A stretch of 64,000 bases of DNA from Streptomyces glaucescens (GTDB taxonomy: Bacteria; Actinomycetota; Actinomycetes; Streptomycetales; Streptomycetaceae): NCBI RefSeq assembly GCF_000761215.1, contig NZ_CP009438.1:3799001-3863000 (forward strand), in the 5' to 3' direction. The translations under genes were made by a program, and so were the position numbers. Under the pieces are notes generated by a model. The model ran no database searches. It had not been told where the DNA came from and worked only from the letters and a program-made list of their open reading frames with translations. Shown in pieces: positions 53,449-62,079 of the stretch. Numbering within the stretch: position 1 is the first letter of the stretch; every line of letters begins with the position of its first letter.

Positions 53449-54966
53449 TCAGAGCGAACCGGGCGGGTTGTCCGCCGCTTTCGACGTGCCCCATTCGACC
53501 TGGGGAGCGTGCGGGCCCGCGAGGTGGGCGGCGTGGCGCGGTGGCCGGGCCGCCGCGCCCAGCACGAAGACGTCGTCGGCTCCGTCGAGCACCCCTCCGG
53601 AAGGGTCGTCCTCGCCGTCCCGGCGCACCACGTCCCGCTCGGGCATGAGGATGTCGCGTACGACGACGGCACAGAGGTACAGCGTGCCCAGCAGGTGCAC
53701 GCCGATCGCCCAGTGGTAGCCGTCGGTCGGCAGTCCCTTGTGCGCGTCCCCGCTGGTCGTGTACGCGAGGTACATCCAGATGCCCAGGAAGTACATGACC
53801 TCGCAGGCCTGCCAGACGAGGAAGTCCCGCCACCGGGGCCGGGCCAGCGCGGCGAGCGGCACCAGCCACAGCACGTACTGCGGCGAGTACACCTTGTTGG
53901 TGACGATGAACGCGGTGACGATCAGGAACGCCAGCTGGGCGAAGCGCGGACGGCGCGGGGCGGTGAGGGTGAGCGCCGCGATCCCCACGCAGCACAGCAG
54001 CATCAGCAGCGTGGCGAACGTGTTGACGGTCTCGGTGCCGAGCGGGTCACTGGAGTTCTGCGCCATGATCAGCCAGAAGGACCCGAAGTCGACTCCGCGT
54101 TCCTGGCTGAACCGGTAGAACTTCGACCAGCCTTCGAAGGCGAACAGCATCACCGGCCCGTTCACCACCACCCAGGCGACGACGGCGCCCGCCAGTGCCT
54201 TGCCGAAGTCCCGCCACTTGCCCGCCCGCCAGCACAGCACGAACAACGGGCCGAGCAGGAAGACGGGATAGAGCTTGGCGGCCGTGGCCAGGCCCAGGAG
54301 GACACCGAAGGCGAGCGAGCGGCCCCGCGCCCACATCAGCATGGCGGCGGCCGTCAGGGCGACGGCCAGCAGGTCCCAGTTGATGGTCGCGGTCAGGGCG
54401 AAGGCGGGAGCCAGGGCGACGAGCAGACCGTCCCAGGGGCGCCGGGCATGGGTGCGGGTCACGCAGACGGCGATGACGGCCGCGCAGACCATCAGCATTC
54501 CGGCGTTGACCATCCAGTACCACTGCTCCTGGTGCTGGATGCTGCCGCTGCCCGGAGTCAGCCAGGCGGCGACCTCCATGAAGACACCGGTCAGCACCGG
54601 ATACTCCAGGAACTCCATGTCCCCGGGGAGCCGGTCGAAGTACGGCACGAGCCCGTCGGCGAAGCCGCGCCCCTGGTAGAGGTGCGGGATGTCCGAGTAG
54701 CAGGCGTGCGTGTACTGCGAGCTGGCGCCGAAGAACCAGGCGCCGTTGTAGCAGGGCGCCTTCTGGACCAGTCCGAGGGCGAACACCCCGATCGCCACGA
54801 GTGCGATCACCCGTACGGGAGTCCACCAGGACGTACCGAGCAGGGCGTGCCGCCCGATGGGGCCGCCGATCACCTCGCTGCCGGCCGCGGCGACCTCGTC
54901 GGCCTTGGTCGGCCGTACCGGGTCCGGCTCGTGCGCGCTCGTCCGCGTCGTTTCTGCACTGGGCAT
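53449..54966 (-). CDS. GT87 (DUF2029) polyprenol-dependent glycosyltransferase
   Basis: A 505-residue integral membrane glycosyltransferase with about 11-12 helices. The large first extracytoplasmic loop contains CYSDIPHLYQGRGFADG with the acidic catalytic candidates, then LEYPVLTGVFMEV. GT87 enzymes transfer mannose or arabinose from polyprenyl phosphate onto wall glycans or lipoglycans. The ATG at 54966 is preferred (AGGA eight bases upstream); the longer frame to 55062 runs through a parS hairpin. It lies after the PBP gene in the same direction, separated by that hairpin. Confidence 0.86.
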   Translation of the reverse strand: MPSAETTRTSAHEPDPVRPTKADEVAAAGSEVIGGPIGRHALLGTSWWTPVRVIALVAIGVFALGLVQKAPCYNGAWFFGASSQYTHACYSDIPHLYQGRGFADGLVPYFDRLPGDMEFLEYPVLTGVFMEVAAWLTPGSGSIQHQEQWYWMVNAGMLMVCAAVIAVCVTRTHARRPWDGLLVALAPAFALTATINWDLLAVALTAAAMLMWARGRSLAFGVLLGLATAAKLYPVFLLGPLFVLCWRAGKWRDFGKALAGAVVAWVVVNGPVMLFAFEGWSKFYRFSQERGVDFGSFWLIMAQNSSDPLGTETVNTFATLLMLLCCVGIAALTLTAPRRPRFAQLAFLIVTAFIVTNKVYSPQYVLWLVPLAALARPRWRDFLVWQACEVMYFLGIWMYLAYTTSGDAHKGLPTDGYHWAIGVHLLGTLYLCAVVVRDILMPERDVVRRDGEDDPSGGVLDGADDVFVLGAAARPPRHAAHLAGPHAPQVEWGTSKAADNPPGSL

Positions 54967-55037
54967 GGGGCACATCCTGCCGTACGCGGCCGAGAGTCCA
55001 CGGTGTCGTCGAGCCGGCAGAAGGCCGTGAAGAGGAA

Positions 55038-55088
55038 AGTGCCCCTGTTTCACGTGAAACACTTCGTTTCACGTGAAACAGGGGCACT
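55038..55088 (-). terminator. Twin parS sites forming a 23-bp hairpin
   Basis: Two perfect parS (55047-55060 and 55066-55079) are inverted around a five-base ACTTC spacer and extended by AGTGCCCCT/AGGGGCACT arms (55038-55060 with 55066-55088). As RNA this is a 23-bp stem 35 bp past the PBP stop, so it should terminate that transcript; as DNA it offers two adjacent ParB sites. Confidence 0.92.
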
Positions 55089-55123
55089 CCCGTCACGGCC
55101 AGAAGGAGCCGTGACCGTCGGCC

Positions 55124-57766
55124 TCACTCGCCGTCCGGGCCTCCGAAGATGCCTCCGTTGCCGTTTCCGCCGTTGCCGTTCCCGTTGTCGGACGTCTCCG
55201 AGGTGCTGGGTGAGGGACTCACCTCGTCCTCACCGCCGTCACCGCCGCCGTTGTCCCCGCCGCCGCTGTCGTTGCACCAGCCGAAGGCACAGCTCTCGCT
55301 CGCCGACGGGGTGGGCGTGGGCTCGGGCGCGGACGTGGTGGGCGTCGGGCTGGGCTCCTCGGTCTCGGTCTCGGTGGGCTTGACGGTCACCGAAGGCGTC
55401 GGAGACGGAACGCCGGCCTGGTCGAAGACCTCGCCGATCGGAGTGGGCTCCGGGAACCCGGGGTCGGGCTTGCCCTTCAGCGCCGCCTTCATGTACTCGG
55501 TCCACACCGAGGTCGGGATGTCACCACCGTGGATGGAGTCGTCGCCGGCCGTGCCGTTCATGGAGAGCAGCTCATGGCTCTTCGGGTTCTCGCGGAACAT
55601 CGCGACCGCGGTGGACAGCTGCTGGGTGTAGCCGACGAACCACGCGGACTTGTTCTCGTCGGTGGTACCCGTCTTGCCGGCCGCCGTCCGCCCCAGAGCC
55701 TTGGCGTTCTTGCCCGTACCGTTCTCGATGACGTTCTCGAGGACCTTCGTGACGTTGTTGGCCACGTTCTCCGGCATCGCCTGCGCGACCTTCGGCTTCT
55801 CGAAGCCGGGCACGGGCTGGCCGCTGTGCTTGACCTCCTTCACCGAGTACGGATCGGCCTGCTTGCCGGATGCCGCGAAGGTCGCGTAGGAGTCGGCCAT
55901 GCGGATCGCGCTGGGCGTCGAGGTGCCGAGCGCGAACGACGGGTTGATGTCGGAGAAGCTCTGCTTGAGGATGCCGGTCCCCTCGGCGACCTGGGCCACC
56001 TTCTCCATGCCGACATCGACGCCGAGCTGCACGAACGGCGTGTTCACGGACTGCTCCATCGCCTTGTGCAGGCTGATGTAGCCCCAGGGGTAGTCGCTCT
56101 CGTTCTCCTGGTAGAAGAGCGAGTTGTCCTTCTTGAGGTAGTAGCTGCCGTCGGGCTTCTGGACCTTCAGGTGGTCGTTGCCGTTGTACTTGCTCATCGG
56201 CGAGACCCCGACGCCGTCGCTCTTGTACGTGCCGTACTGCATGGCCGCGGCGAGCACGTACGGCTTCCACGTCGAACCGACGGGGACACCGGCGGTGTCC
56301 GCGTTGTTGTTGAAGTGGCCGTTCTCGTAGCCCGCTCCGCCGTACAGGGCGACGATCGCGCCGTCGTTGGGCTTCACCGAGGCGGCACCGAACTGGACGT
56401 GCTTGTCCAGCTCCCGCTTCTCCGGGTCGAGGCGCTCCTTCTCGATCTTCTTGACGGCCTTGGCCAGGGCGTCGACCTTGTCCTTCTCGAAGGTCGTGTA
56501 GATCTGGTAGCCGCCCTGGTCGAACTGGGCCTCCGTGATCTCCGAGTGGGACAGCACGTACTTCTTGGCGGTGTCGACCAGGTAGCTGACCTGGCCGCTC
56601 ATGCCCTTGATCGCCTTGCGGCCCTGGGGCTCGGGGTACGCGCTGACGGCCTTCTGGTAGTCGGCGTCCGAGAGATGGCCGTCCTTGTTCATCTCGCCGA
56701 GGATCCAGCGCCACCGCTTCTCGGAGCGCTCCCGGTTGGCGGTCGGGGTCGCCGACTTGTCGAGGTTCTCGTTGCCGGCCGGGTCGTAATACGTCGGGCC
56801 CTTCAGCAGCGCCGCGAGGAAGGCGCACTCGCTCGCGTCGAGGTCCTCCGCGTCCTTGCCGTAGTAGGTCTGGGCGGCGGCCTGGATGCCGTACGCGCCC
56901 CGGCCGTAGTACGAGGTGTTGAGGTAGCCCTGCAGGATCTCGTTCTTGTCGAGCTTCGTCCCCACCTTGATCGAGATGAACATCTCCTTGAACTTCCGGG
57001 AGACGGTCTGCTCCTGGCTCAGGTAGGTGTTCTTGACGAACTGCTGGGTGATCGTCGAACCGCCCTGCGTGTCACCGCCCGTCGCCATGTTGGCCAGGGC
57101 GCGGGCGATGCCCATGGGGTCGACGCCGGAGTCGTCGTAGAACGTCTTGTTCTCGGCGGAGATCACCGCCCACTGCATGTCCTTGGGGATCTGCTCGATG
57201 GTGACGTTCTGCCGGTTCTCGCCGGAGCCGGTGGCCACCATCTGGGTGCCGTCCGCCCAGTAGTAGACGTTGTTCTGCGACAGCGCGGCGGCGTTCTCCT
57301 CGCTGGGGACGCTGACCATCGCGTAGCCGATGCCGGCGATGGCGACCAGGCTGCCGAGGAAGCCGAGGAAGAGACCGGAGACCAGCTTCCACGAGGGCAT
57401 CCAGCGCTGCCAGCCGTACTTGCCGGCGCGCGGGTAGTCGATGATCCGCTTGCGGTCGGAGGCGGTGGTCCGCCCCCGGCCTCGCCCGGGCCCGGTCGGA
57501 CCGCCGGGACCACGCCGCCCGTTGTCGGCCGCCCGACGGCGGCTCCCACTGCTCCGCTGGGCCGCGCGTCGGGCCTCGGCGCGGCCGCCGTACGGCCGCT
57601 CCTCCCCTCCCGGCCCGGCGAAACCCGACCCATAGGTGTCGGAAGGAGACCCGGTGGCGCCTCGCGGTGCCGCTCGGCGGCCGGAGGCAGAGCCGGACTG
57701 GCCGCGTCGGGCCGCGGCACGTCCGCCTTCCTGCGGCTGCGGCGGTTTGCGACGGTGCTCGCTCAT
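55124..57766 (-). CDS. Bifunctional class A penicillin-binding protein
   Basis: An 880-residue wall synthase. A long cytoplasmic Arg/Gly-rich tail (residues 1-115) precedes one membrane anchor at about 133-155. The GT51 glycosyltransferase domain at about 165-345 has ENKTFYDDSGVD, GGSTITQQFVKN and EILQGYLNTSYYGRGAYGIQ. The transpeptidase at about 420-720 has STWK near 500, SVN near 572 and KTGTT near 698. A C-terminal Thr/Pro/Glu then Gly/Asn tail follows. It polymerises and cross-links glycan strands. GAGGAG lies about ten bases before the ATG at 57766. Confidence 0.96.
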   Translation of the reverse strand: MSEHRRKPPQPQEGGRAAARRGQSGSASGRRAAPRGATGSPSDTYGSGFAGPGGEERPYGGRAEARRAAQRSSGSRRRAADNGRRGPGGPTGPGRGRGRTTASDRKRIIDYPRAGKYGWQRWMPSWKLVSGLFLGFLGSLVAIAGIGYAMVSVPSEENAAALSQNNVYYWADGTQMVATGSGENRQNVTIEQIPKDMQWAVISAENKTFYDDSGVDPMGIARALANMATGGDTQGGSTITQQFVKNTYLSQEQTVSRKFKEMFISIKVGTKLDKNEILQGYLNTSYYGRGAYGIQAAAQTYYGKDAEDLDASECAFLAALLKGPTYYDPAGNENLDKSATPTANRERSEKRWRWILGEMNKDGHLSDADYQKAVSAYPEPQGRKAIKGMSGQVSYLVDTAKKYVLSHSEITEAQFDQGGYQIYTTFEKDKVDALAKAVKKIEKERLDPEKRELDKHVQFGAASVKPNDGAIVALYGGAGYENGHFNNNADTAGVPVGSTWKPYVLAAAMQYGTYKSDGVGVSPMSKYNGNDHLKVQKPDGSYYLKKDNSLFYQENESDYPWGYISLHKAMEQSVNTPFVQLGVDVGMEKVAQVAEGTGILKQSFSDINPSFALGTSTPSAIRMADSYATFAASGKQADPYSVKEVKHSGQPVPGFEKPKVAQAMPENVANNVTKVLENVIENGTGKNAKALGRTAAGKTGTTDENKSAWFVGYTQQLSTAVAMFRENPKSHELLSMNGTAGDDSIHGGDIPTSVWTEYMKAALKGKPDPGFPEPTPIGEVFDQAGVPSPTPSVTVKPTETETEEPSPTPTTSAPEPTPTPSASESCAFGWCNDSGGGDNGGGDGGEDEVSPSPSTSETSDNGNGNGGNGNGGIFGGPDGE

Positions 57767-58141
57767 CGAACGACTACTCCTCGGGCAGGCGCACCCTTGC
57801 GCGCCTGGAAACGGCGGCTGGTTTCCGGTCCCCCCGAAGTACGGACGCGGTCGGTCCCGCATTCACCCGTACTGCACCAGGGACGAGGACGCCCCCGGAC
57901 GCAACTCGGTTCCCGGTGGTGTGCATGCCGCACAGACTACGCAGCGGCAAAACCCGCCTAGCTCCGAAGTTCACCTCAAACCAGGCAACTCGCGTCCCAC
58001 GAATCGGTGATGTGACGCCGTTCACGATTCCCCCTCTTGTAGCAGGACAGGGGCCGTTCTATCGTGCTGATGTATCGAGTCGATACATCAGCACGACATA
58101 AAGACCGTGACAGGCACGACCGCGGAAGAGGGGAGGCGACC
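57767..58141. other. 375-bp divergent gap between PBP and PadR genes
   Basis: The left part holds the PBP promoter, not recognisable by eye. The right part has TTGTAG (58037-58042), 17 bp, TATCGT (58060-58065) and the 35-bp PadR palindrome overlapping that -10. No gene is supported. Confidence 0.6.
58062..58096. promoter_or_regulatory. 35-bp perfect palindrome, PadR operator
   Basis: Arms TCGTGCTGATGTATCGA and TCGATACATCAGCACGA are exact reverse complements around a central G (58079). It overlaps the -10 of the predicted padR promoter and ends 45 bp before the ATG, so it should be an autoregulatory operator; the ATGT...ACAT core agrees with known PadR sites. Confidence 0.85.
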
Positions 58142-58825
58142 ATGAGCCGGCGTTCCGGGATCCTTGAGTTCGCCGTACTCGGCCTGCTCCGCGAATCCCC
58201 CATGCACGGCTATGAGCTGCGCAAACGACTCAATACGTCACTGGGTGTGTTCCGCGCGTTCAGCTACGGGACCCTCTACCCCTGCCTCAAGACGCTGGTC
58301 GCCAACGGCTGGTTGATCGAGGAACCGGGTCATACAGCCGAGGAGGCGCCGGCCGCCCCGCTCGCGGGCCGACGCGCCAAGATCGTCTACCGGTTGACGG
58401 CAGAGGGTAAGGAGCACTTCGAACAGCTGCTCTCGCAGACCGGCCCCGACGCGTACGAGGACGAGAGTTTCGCCGCGCGGTTCGCCTTCTTCGGTCAGAC
58501 CTCGCGCGATGTACGCATGCGCGTGCTGGAGGGCCGTCGCAGCCGGCTGGAGGAGCGTCTGGAGAAGATGCGCGCCTCCCTGGCGCGCACCCGAGAGCGC
58601 CTCGACGACTACACCCTCGAGCTCCAGCGCCACGGAATGGAGTCCGTGGAGCGCGAAGTGCGCTGGCTGAACGAGCTCATCGAGAGCGAGCGGGCCGGGC
58701 GGGACCTTCACGGGTCCGCCTCCGGGGAGCCCGCCCAGCAGGACACCACATCTGGAGCGACGGGCGGCCTGCCCCGGCCCGGGGACGACACCCGGCCGGA
58801 TACGCCCGACGACACCGCCACGTGA
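58142..58825 (+). CDS. PadR-family transcriptional regulator
   Basis: A 227-residue regulator. The N-terminal winged helix (about residues 5-95; ILEFAVLGLLRESPMHGYELRKRL, FSYGTLYPCLKTLVANGWL) is of PadR type. The C-terminal part at about 120-185 is a coiled coil (RSRLEERLEKMRASLARTRERL) used for dimerisation, as in PadR subfamily 1. A Ser/Asp/Thr-rich tail follows. GGGAGG precedes the ATG. It is followed 45 bp later by ino1 in the same direction, so a shared transcript from the 35-bp operator region is likely. Confidence 0.92.
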   Translation: MSRRSGILEFAVLGLLRESPMHGYELRKRLNTSLGVFRAFSYGTLYPCLKTLVANGWLIEEPGHTAEEAPAAPLAGRRAKIVYRLTAEGKEHFEQLLSQTGPDAYEDESFAARFAFFGQTSRDVRMRVLEGRRSRLEERLEKMRASLARTRERLDDYTLELQRHGMESVEREVRWLNELIESERAGRDLHGSASGEPAQQDTTSGATGGLPRPGDDTRPDTPDDTAT

Positions 58826-58870
58826 GACCCCCGTCAGGGCCTCACCGAGTACACACAGGGAGCAACCGGA

Positions 58871-59953
58871 ATGGGTTCGGTTCGCGTAGCCATCGTCGGC
58901 GTCGGCAACTGCGCCGCGTCACTGGTGCAGGGAGTCGAGTACTACAAGGACGCCGACCCGGCGTCCAAGGTCCCCGGCCTGATGCACGTGCAGTTCGGCG
59001 AGTACCACGTCCGTGACGTGGAGTTCGTCGCCGCGTTCGATGTCGACGCGAAGAAGGTCGGCCTCGACCTCGCGGACGCCATCGGCGCCTCCGAGAACAA
59101 CACCATCAAGATCTGCGACGTGCCCAACACGGGCGTGACCGTCCAGCGCGGCCACACCCTCGACGGCCTCGGCAAGTACTACCGCCAGACCATCGAGGAG
59201 TCCGCCGAGGAGCCGGTCGACGTCGTCCAGGTCCTCAAGGACAAGCAGGTCGACGTCCTCGTCTGCTACCTGCCCGTCGGCTCCGAGGACGCGGCGAAGT
59301 TCTACGCCCAGTGCGCCATCGACGCCAAGGTCGCCTTCGTCAACGCCCTCCCGGTCTTCATCGCCGGCACCAAGGAGTGGGCGGACAAGTTCACCGAGGC
59401 GGGCGTGCCGATCGTCGGTGACGACATCAAGTCCCAGGTCGGCGCCACCATCACGCACCGCGTGATGGCGAAGCTGTTCGAGGACCGCGGTGTCATCCTG
59501 GACCGCACGATGCAGCTGAACGTCGGCGGCAACATGGACTTCAAGAACATGCTCGAGCGCGAGCGCCTGGAGTCCAAGAAGATCTCCAAGACGCAGGCCG
59601 TCACCTCGCAGATCCCCGACCGTGAGCTCGGCGAGAAGAACGTCCACATCGGCCCGTCCGACTACGTCGCGTGGCTCGACGACCGCAAGTGGGCCTACGT
59701 CCGCCTCGAGGGCCGTGCCTTCGGTGACGTCCCGCTGAACCTGGAGTACAAGCTCGAGGTCTGGGACTCCCCGAACTCCGCGGGTGTCATCATCGACGCC
59801 CTGCGCGCCGCGAAGATCGCCAAGGACCGCGGCATCGGCGGCCCGATCCTGTCGGCCTCGTCGTACTTCATGAAGTCCCCGCCGGTGCAGTACTTCGACG
59901 ACGTGGCCCGTGAGAACGTCGAGAAGTTCATCAAGGGCGAGGTCGAGCGCTAA
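58871..59953 (+). CDS. ino1: Myo-inositol-1-phosphate synthase
   Basis: A 360-residue NAD-dependent enzyme that cyclises glucose 6-phosphate to inositol 1-phosphate, the first step to phosphatidylinositol and mycothiol. The Rossmann motif GVGNCAASLVQG is at residues 9-20. VGDDIKSQVGATITHR holds the active-site lysine near residue 190, and LNVGGNMDFKNM follows. This short actinobacterial form lacks the long eukaryotic N-terminus. GGGAG lies about nine bases before the ATG. The PadR gene upstream is the likely regulator of the pair. Confidence 0.96.
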   Translation: MGSVRVAIVGVGNCAASLVQGVEYYKDADPASKVPGLMHVQFGEYHVRDVEFVAAFDVDAKKVGLDLADAIGASENNTIKICDVPNTGVTVQRGHTLDGLGKYYRQTIEESAEEPVDVVQVLKDKQVDVLVCYLPVGSEDAAKFYAQCAIDAKVAFVNALPVFIAGTKEWADKFTEAGVPIVGDDIKSQVGATITHRVMAKLFEDRGVILDRTMQLNVGGNMDFKNMLERERLESKKISKTQAVTSQIPDRELGEKNVHIGPSDYVAWLDDRKWAYVRLEGRAFGDVPLNLEYKLEVWDSPNSAGVIIDALRAAKIAKDRGIGGPILSASSYFMKSPPVQYFDDVARENVEKFIKGEVER

Positions 59954-59993
59954 GCGCGACACGGCGCCGCGCACCGGCCCCCTGTGGGTCGCC

Positions 59994-60028
59994 GAGGGTC
60001 CCCGAGGGCATTGCCGTCGGGGACCCTC
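59994..60028 (+). terminator. Terminator after ino1
   Basis: A 12-bp perfect stem, GAGGGTCCCCGA / TCGGGGACCCTC, with an 11-nt loop, 41 bp after the stop codon. Confidence 0.9.
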
Positions 60029-60049
60029 CCCATGTGTGAGGCTGACCCC

Positions 60050-61327
60050 ATGGCCGTCGTACGCGATCTAGGGGTCCTGCTCCGCTTCCGCAACTTCCGG
60101 CGGCTGCTCGCCGTACGACTGCTCTCCCAGGGCGCCGACGGTGTCTACCAGGTCGGCCTCGCCACCTACGTCGTCTTCTCCCCCGAGAGGCAGACCTCGC
60201 CCGCCGCGATCGCCTCCGCCATGGCGGTCCTGCTGCTGCCGTACTCCCTGGTGGGCCCCTTCGCCGGGGTCCTGCTCGACCGCTGGCGCCGGCGGCAGGT
60301 CTTCGTCCACGGCAACCTGCTGCGCGCCCTGCTGGCCACGGCGACGGCGCTGCTGATGACCGCTCACGTCCCGGACTGGCTCTTCTACGTCTCCGCCCTG
60401 TGCGTCACCGCGGTCAACCGCTTCGTGCTCTCGGGTCTGTCCGCCTCGCTGCCCCGTGTGGTGGACGCCGACCGGCTGGTCGTCGCCAACTCGCTCTCCC
60501 CGACCGCCGGGACGCTGGCCGCGACCGCGGGCGGTGGCCTCGCCTTCGTCGTCCGGCTGGCCGTGTCCGAGTCCGACGCCACGGTGGTGCTGCTGGGGGC
60601 CGTGCTGTACCTGTGCGGGGCCGCGGCGGCCCTGCGGATGCCACGGGAGCTGCTCGGCCCGGATCCCGCCCTGATACGACCGCGGTTGACCGAGGCGCTC
60701 GCCGGGGTCCTCCACGACCTCACGGCGGGCGTACGCCATCTCGCCGCACCCTCACGCCGTGAAGCCGCCCGGGCACTGGCGTCGATGACGCTGATGCGGT
60801 TCTGCTACGGCGCCCTCATGGTCATGCTGCTGATGCTCTGCCGGTACGCGCTGACCTCCGGCCCGGACGACGGCCTGGCCCTGCTGGGCCTCGCGCTGGG
60901 GGTGTCCGGGGCCGGATTCTTCGTCGCGGCCGTACTGACGCCCTGGGCCGCCGGACGGCTCGGCCCCGGCGCCTGGATCGCGGTCTGCGCGGGAGCGGCG
61001 GCCGTACTCGAACCGGCCCTGGGGCTGCCCTTCGCCACCGGACCGCTGCTCGTGGCCGCCTTCGTGCTGGGGCTGACCACCCAGGGCGCGAAGATCGCCA
61101 CGGACACCGTCGTGCAGTCCTGCGTCGAGGACGGTTTCCGCGGCCGCACGTTCTCCGTCTACGACGTTCTGTTCAACGTGTCCTTCGTCGCCGCGGCCGG
61201 GGTGGCCGCACTGATCCTGCCGCCCGACGGCCGCTCGCCGGCGCTGGTGCTCGGAGTGGCCGGAATCTACGGGGCGGTTGCGGTGGCTATGGCCCGCTTT
61301 GCGCGTCGGCGAGTGTCACATCAGTGA
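60050..61327 (+). CDS. MFS transporter
   Basis: A 425-residue 12-helix MFS protein. It opens LLRFRNFRRLLAVRLLSQGADGVYQVGLATYV, and the motif A region after helix 2 is GVLLDRWRRRQVFVHGN. Similar MFS proteins of this branch (MFS_3-like) export metabolites or drugs; the substrate is unknown. The ATG at 60050 starts the conserved part. There is no ribosome site, and GAGGCT lies six bases before it, so it could be leaderless. It stands 22 bp after the ino1 terminator. Confidence 0.88.
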   Translation: MAVVRDLGVLLRFRNFRRLLAVRLLSQGADGVYQVGLATYVVFSPERQTSPAAIASAMAVLLLPYSLVGPFAGVLLDRWRRRQVFVHGNLLRALLATATALLMTAHVPDWLFYVSALCVTAVNRFVLSGLSASLPRVVDADRLVVANSLSPTAGTLAATAGGGLAFVVRLAVSESDATVVLLGAVLYLCGAAAALRMPRELLGPDPALIRPRLTEALAGVLHDLTAGVRHLAAPSRREAARALASMTLMRFCYGALMVMLLMLCRYALTSGPDDGLALLGLALGVSGAGFFVAAVLTPWAAGRLGPGAWIAVCAGAAAVLEPALGLPFATGPLLVAAFVLGLTTQGAKIATDTVVQSCVEDGFRGRTFSVYDVLFNVSFVAAAGVAALILPPDGRSPALVLGVAGIYGAVAVAMARFARRRVSHQ

Positions 61328-61448
61328 CACAGACCGGCTCCCGGGCGCTGTGCTGTCAGTGGGGCCCGCTACCTTACGGGGGTCTTATCCGATCTTTATG
61401 TGCGTCGTTCCACCGCGTCACGCACCCAGCTTCTAGGGGGACCCCCAA

Positions 61449-61958
61449 GTGACCACTCCGCCGCCCCAGGGCAACCCGTTCGCACAGGGCCAGCCGCAGG
61501 GCCAGCCGCAGGGGCAGAACCCCTTCGCGCAGGGCCAGCCGCAGGCCCCCTACGGCCAGCAGCCCGGTTTCCCGCAGCAGGGTGGCGCACCCTTCGCCCC
61601 CGCCCCGGCGCCGCGGCGCAAGCTGAGCTTCAAGACCATCAAGAACATCGTCATCGTGATCGCGGTGGGCACCGCGGTCATCGGTGGTTTCATAGCCAGC
61701 CGGGACGACGCCAACACCGCGGCCGTCGGCGACTGCATGCACCGTGGCAGCAGCGACGACAACAACCCGGACCTGGAGGTCGTCGACTGCAAGGACTCCA
61801 AGGCCGAGTTCGTCGTGCTGGCCAAGGTCGAGGGGAGCTTCACCTCGCTGACCGCCGAGTCCAAGTGCGCCGCGGAGGCCAAGGACTTCCAGTACTCGTA
61901 CACCGAGTCCGGTGACGGCAGCGACTTCCTGCTCTGCCTGAAGGACTACACGAAGTAG
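61449..61958 (+). CDS. LppU/SCO3897-family membrane-anchored protein
   Basis: A 169-residue protein. A Gln/Pro/Gly-rich repeat (GQPQGQPQGQ, NPFAQGQPQ twice) forms residues 1-50. One membrane helix lies at about 62-82 (IKNIVIVIAVGTAVIGGFIA). A small extracytoplasmic domain of about 80 residues has four cysteines (GDCMH, VDCKD, SKCAAE, LLCLKD), probably two disulfides. By position and form it matches the LppU/SCO3897 family, whose function is unknown. The GTG at 61449 has an AGGGGG stretch upstream. Confidence 0.85.
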   Translation: MTTPPPQGNPFAQGQPQGQPQGQNPFAQGQPQAPYGQQPGFPQQGGAPFAPAPAPRRKLSFKTIKNIVIVIAVGTAVIGGFIASRDDANTAAVGDCMHRGSSDDNNPDLEVVDCKDSKAEFVVLAKVEGSFTSLTAESKCAAEAKDFQYSYTESGDGSDFLLCLKDYTK

Positions 61959-61970
61959 GGCAGACCGCGA

Positions 61971-62004
61971 GAAGGGCGATGTTTCACGTGGAACATCGCC
62001 CTTC
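61971..62004. terminator. Terminator hairpin built on a parS-like site
   Basis: Arms GAAGGGCGATGTTTCAC and GTGGAACATCGCCCTTC meet head-on 12 bp after the LppU-type stop. The centre GTTTCACGTGGAAC (61981-61994) is one base from parS; the single mismatch becomes a G-U pair in RNA, so the hairpin stays fully paired. Confidence 0.85.
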
Positions 62005-62046
62005 TTCATACCCGCGCAAGGGCCGTGCGCCGTGTACAGAAGCCGC

Positions 62047-62060
62047 GTTTCACGTGAAAC
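62047..62060. promoter_or_regulatory. parS site (perfect)
   Basis: GTTTCACGTGAAAC flanked by CCGC and ACGG (an extended imperfect palindrome), 19 bp beyond the cca stop and 66 bp from another parS-like site. Confidence 0.93.
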
Positions 62061-62079
62061 ACGGCCACACGCCCGGCGC

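Noticed and set aside
58919..59974. Minus-strand 351-codon frame opposite ino1
   Set aside because: Ino1 signatures are intact on the plus strand; the antisense frame is an Asp/Val/Leu-rich mirror.
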